DNA from: UBA7683 sp964643895
GTDB taxonomy: Bacteria; Patescibacteriota; Saccharimonadia; Saccharimonadales; UBA7683
NCBI GenBank assembly: GCA_964643895.1
Contig: CAZXUE010000028.1
Location: 1-7,830 of the forward strand
Length of the DNA stretch: 7,830 nucleotides
Direction: 5' to 3'
The position numbers and the translations under genes are program-made. Shown in pieces: positions 5,607 through 7,830 of the stretch (position 1 is the first letter of the stretch; every line of letters begins with the position of its first letter). The notes under the pieces are model-generated. The model did no database searches, was not told where the DNA came from, and worked only from the letters and a program-made list of their open reading frames with translations.

Positions 5607-5701
5607 TACTTGATCTAGTAGATCGCCCCACCCTCGTTGAAATGACGACCCCACCTTAAGAACTACGCTCTAAGATCTAATATCTATCCAGTCAACGAGG
5701 T
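5607..5701. repeat. Convergent spacer with inverted repeats
   Basis: Between nrdR and the glycosyltransferase, which converge. GATCTAGTAGATC (5612-5624) is a palindrome. CCTCGTTGA (5632-5640) pairs with TCAACGAGG (5692-5700) over 51 nt. Neither is followed by a T-tract, so a standard terminator is not evident. Confidence 0.4.
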
Positions 5702-7375
5702 TCAACGCCCCTCGTTCGCAGTAGCCTTATCGCCTACCTTTCCCTTATACGTAAGTTTGAACTTATCAAGATATTTACCAAACATCAGATGGGTTTGCGA
5801 ATTCAAGCCCGCCAATGAACCATAGACAATGCTTGTTACTGGCAAGAGTACCCACTGCACAAGCATAAGCACCGAACGATGACGCTTATACCTTGCAGGC
5901 CGGGGCGGTAAAAATTTCATGGAAAAGAATATTGAAATAACGAGACCGGTAAGTGCAATTGTTTGGGCGTAGCTTGCAATTACGGGCAGTTGGTGAGCAA
6001 TAATACTCTTATCTGCCTGGTTTCCTATCAACAGTGGTATACGTGCTGCAAGCATCAAAAGAAGCGCCGCCGTAGCCCAACTTACATGGGTATCAAGCAA
6101 ACGTAAAAACTTTGGGATAAAGCTGCTGAGTGGAACTATTCTGTTTTTTCGGCGTCGGAAACCAAGATTGGCAATGTACGGGATATCCGAAGCGCCATAC
6201 GCCCATCGTTGCACCTGCACAAACTGCGCCTTCAGCGTTTCCCTGTAGGTATCCGAGAGTACGGCATCCTGGTAAGTCGGCGCAAAGATCGGCACCACCT
6301 GGTGATTGCCCTTAAAAGCAAAGTAGCTTCTCCAGAACTGGTGACCATCCTCCACAATTGTTCGTGTGCTCCAGAAATCGGTTTCAATCAGCGCATCCAA
6401 ACTTTGAGCATGGCTCGAAAAGTTACGAAGTAAATGCGGTCTTACGGACTGCGTGATGGTAAAAAACGAGTTCCCCACTGCAAGCACCCGCATGGCGGCC
6501 GGCACATCCCAAATATTATTGGTATAGAGTGCCAGTGGCTGGTAGGAATGATGTTTACGATCGTGTGTCAAGATGTATGAATAGGTCAGATGCGCAAAAT
6601 AATTGGGATGTACGCGGTTATCGGCATCAAGCGTAGTGACCATCACTCGCTGCGGGTCGATCTGCGCCTTCTCAAAATATGGTAGGATCTCTCGAGCTGC
6701 CCAGGTTACATTGCCTCCTTTCCCAACTACCTCGTTCGGCTGATCAATGTGTTTTGTAGTGGTAGCATACTTAAACTTAGGTCCGAAGTGTTTTAGAAGT
6801 TTTTGGGCGGTCGCTTCGGCCTCTGCCCCGCCTCTTTCTTCGTAGGCGATGACCAGTGTAAGATGATTGGCTGGATACTCAGAATCGAGCAGCGACTGAA
6901 GTGTTGGCGCAATCACCTCATACGTCTCCCTCCACATCGGCACAATAATAAGTTGCTCAACATCCCTTGGTTTGAGATCGCGCAGATCGCCATCGGCAAC
7001 GTATTCACGGAGGTTCAGCAAGTGCTGCTTTTCGTACGAATAGCGGGCTCGTTTGCCACTCAGACGATCAACCGCAGCCTCTGGCTCCTCTAGATCATCG
7101 AGCCACTGCTGCCAAGGAATTTTTGCAGATTCCTTCATTCGTCTGTAGCCTTGAATTGTTCTAAACGCAATACCAATTGAGCGATAAAACCAGCTCATCA
7201 TAAAAAAGAGGATGAAAACTGCCGCTAATCGGGAGGTTTTGTCTATCCTGGTTAAGATCACCGGCAAAAATAAGATGGACCAGCTCATTACGCCAGGTAA
7301 GATCTCGAAAAAACGGTACTTTAATGTTCTTTTGCCAACAGGAATTTCTAAAGCTGCCGGAAATCTCCCAGCCAT
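5702..7375 (-). CDS. Membrane-bound family 2 glycosyltransferase
   Basis: 557 residues, inverting GT-A glycosyltransferase of family GT2 in the cytoplasmic membrane, related in layout to cellulose/hyaluronan synthase-like enzymes. Two membrane segments come first (about 28-44 and 49-66), then a cytoplasmic catalytic domain (about 135-420) with LIIVPMWRETY, DxD at 250-252 (TTLDADN), TED-like IVEDGHQFW (E342, D343) and QVQRW (387-391). Three hydrophobic segments follow (about 430-450, 463-488, 502-524). There is no PilZ-like domain. At the first nucleotide-binding position, where many GT2 enzymes have Asp, it has Glu (AYEERGG, 177-183). The ATG is 2 nt after the stop of the upstream membrane protein, so the two are co-transcribed. 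A role in envelope polysaccharide or glycolipid synthesis is inferred; donor and acceptor are unknown. Confidence 0.9.
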   Translation of the reverse strand: MAGRFPAALEIPVGKRTLKYRFFEILPGVMSWSILFLPVILTRIDKTSRLAAVFILFFMMSWFYRSIGIAFRTIQGYRRMKESAKIPWQQWLDDLEEPEAAVDRLSGKRARYSYEKQHLLNLREYVADGDLRDLKPRDVEQLIIVPMWRETYEVIAPTLQSLLDSEYPANHLTLVIAYEERGGAEAEATAQKLLKHFGPKFKYATTTKHIDQPNEVVGKGGNVTWAAREILPYFEKAQIDPQRVMVTTLDADNRVHPNYFAHLTYSYILTHDRKHHSYQPLALYTNNIWDVPAAMRVLAVGNSFFTITQSVRPHLLRNFSSHAQSLDALIETDFWSTRTIVEDGHQFWRSYFAFKGNHQVVPIFAPTYQDAVLSDTYRETLKAQFVQVQRWAYGASDIPYIANLGFRRRKNRIVPLSSFIPKFLRLLDTHVSWATAALLLMLAARIPLLIGNQADKSIIAHQLPVIASYAQTIALTGLVISIFFSMKFLPPRPARYKRHRSVLMLVQWVLLPVTSIVYGSLAGLNSQTHLMFGKYLDKFKLTYKGKVGDKATANEGR

Positions 7376-7377
7376 GC

Positions 7378-7746
7378 CTAAACCCTGCTCACCAACCCAA
7401 GTAACGCATTACTGACCAGAAAACCGAAAAGAGCTACGACACTATAAATCACCAGAAGACCAACAGCAAAAATTCGGTTACTTTTATGAAGCCGGTATGC
7501 CAAAAAGATACTGGCTACCGCGCCGAAAAGAGCAATCAAGGCAAGGCTATACAATGAATACCATGATGACGACTGCACAACGCTTCCATCATTTACAATA
7601 TACTGAACCGGCACTTTAAAATCGTTGCTCTTGAGCCGAACAAACACTGACACAGCAGTTGCCAACGCCAATAAACCCGAAACAATCGAGAGTGACATAA
7701 TTGCTTTATCTTTGGTAAACAGTGTGTGTTCGTTCAATTTTTCCAT
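7378..7746 (-). CDS. Small three-helix membrane protein, unknown
   Basis: Function not recognised. From the chosen ATG (7746) it has 122 residues: a short charged start MEKLNEHTLFTKDK, then hydrophobic segments at about 16-38, 64-85 and 91-118, with a polar loop FKVPVQYIVNDG between the first two. There is no cleavable signal. An in-frame ATG at 7770 would add 8 residues but lies upstream of the TATAAT at 7764-7759, so it should not be on that transcript. With transcription starting near 7752, the leader would be about 5 nt, and no ribosome site is visible. It precedes the glycosyltransferase by 2 nt, suggesting a partner subunit or a linked envelope function; this is inference from context. 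Confidence 0.75.
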   Translation of the reverse strand: MEKLNEHTLFTKDKAIMSLSIVSGLLALATAVSVFVRLKSNDFKVPVQYIVNDGSVVQSSSWYSLYSLALIALFGAVASIFLAYRLHKSNRIFAVGLLVIYSVVALFGFLVSNALLGLVSRV

Positions 7747-7758
7747 TAGATGTACTCT

Positions 7759-7764
7759 ATTATA
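7759..7764 (-). promoter_or_regulatory. -10 box for the membrane/glycosyltransferase unit
   Basis: A perfect TATAAT on the minus strand, 12 nt upstream of the ATG at 7746. The -35 position falls inside the tRNA-Gly 3' end and is poor (TACCCG). Either this is a weak independent promoter or the unit is also read through from the tRNA. Confidence 0.5.
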
Positions 7765-7776
7765 CCCCAATACGTA

Positions 7777-7830
7777 TGGTGCGGGTACAGAGAATCGAAC
7801 TCTGCTCTCAACCTTGGGAAGGTTGCATAT
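7777..7830 (-). tRNA. tRNA-Gly (anticodon CCC), 5' part outside window
   Basis: The minus strand shows anticodon stem CAACC/GGTTG with loop TTCCCAA (anticodon CCC), T-arm CAGAG/CTCTG with loop TTCGATT, acceptor 3' strand TACCCGC, discriminator A and encoded CCA. The D-arm and acceptor 5' strand lie beyond the window edge. It reads GGG codons. Confidence 0.92.

Noticed and set aside
6130..7093. Several plus-strand frames inside the glycosyltransferase
   Set aside because: They oppose a complete gene with conserved motifs and have no start signals.

Overview
The window looks like a piece of a Patescibacteria (CPR) genome, most likely Saccharibacteria (TM7) or a close relative. This is an inference from protein style, compact layout, several start codons lying almost on their promoters, and standard use of TGA as stop (which argues against Gracilibacteria/SR1). 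A run of ten N at 3692-3701 marks it as a scaffolded, probably metagenomic, assembly.

Layout. 1-1800 (-): thrS, cut by the window edge only at its C terminus. 1801-1994 (-): a thrS leader with T-box antiterminator and terminator signatures; its -10 box overlaps the stop codon of the next gene. 1996-2832 (-): an aldo/keto reductase. 2846-2922 (-): tRNA-Val(GAC) with encoded CCA. 2923-3074: hairpin-rich spacer. 3075-4073 (-): tgt, damaged by the assembly gap. 4074-4320: divergent spacer with a 10-bp inverted repeat in front of tgt. 4321-4549 (+): a self-contained unit with a strong promoter, a 39-codon ORF that starts almost at the predicted transcription start, and a strong terminator. 4556-5099: no credible gene, but a roughly 430-bp structured element bounded by an imperfect inverted repeat. 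5112-5606 (+): nrdR, preceded directly by an NrdR-box-like palindrome. 5607-5701: convergent spacer. 5702-7746 (-): a two-gene unit with a small three-helix membrane protein followed after 2 nt by a membrane-bound family 2 glycosyltransferase. 7777-7830 (-): 3' part of tRNA-Gly(CCC).

How the genes fit together. ThrRS, Tgt and the two tRNAs belong to tRNA charging and modification. NrdR would control deoxyribonucleotide synthesis and probably itself. The glycosyltransferase pair is probably an envelope polysaccharide or glycolipid function. The best candidates for something undescribed are the T-box-like control of thrS in this lineage, the small unit at 4321-4549, and the structured non-coding element at 4590-5020.
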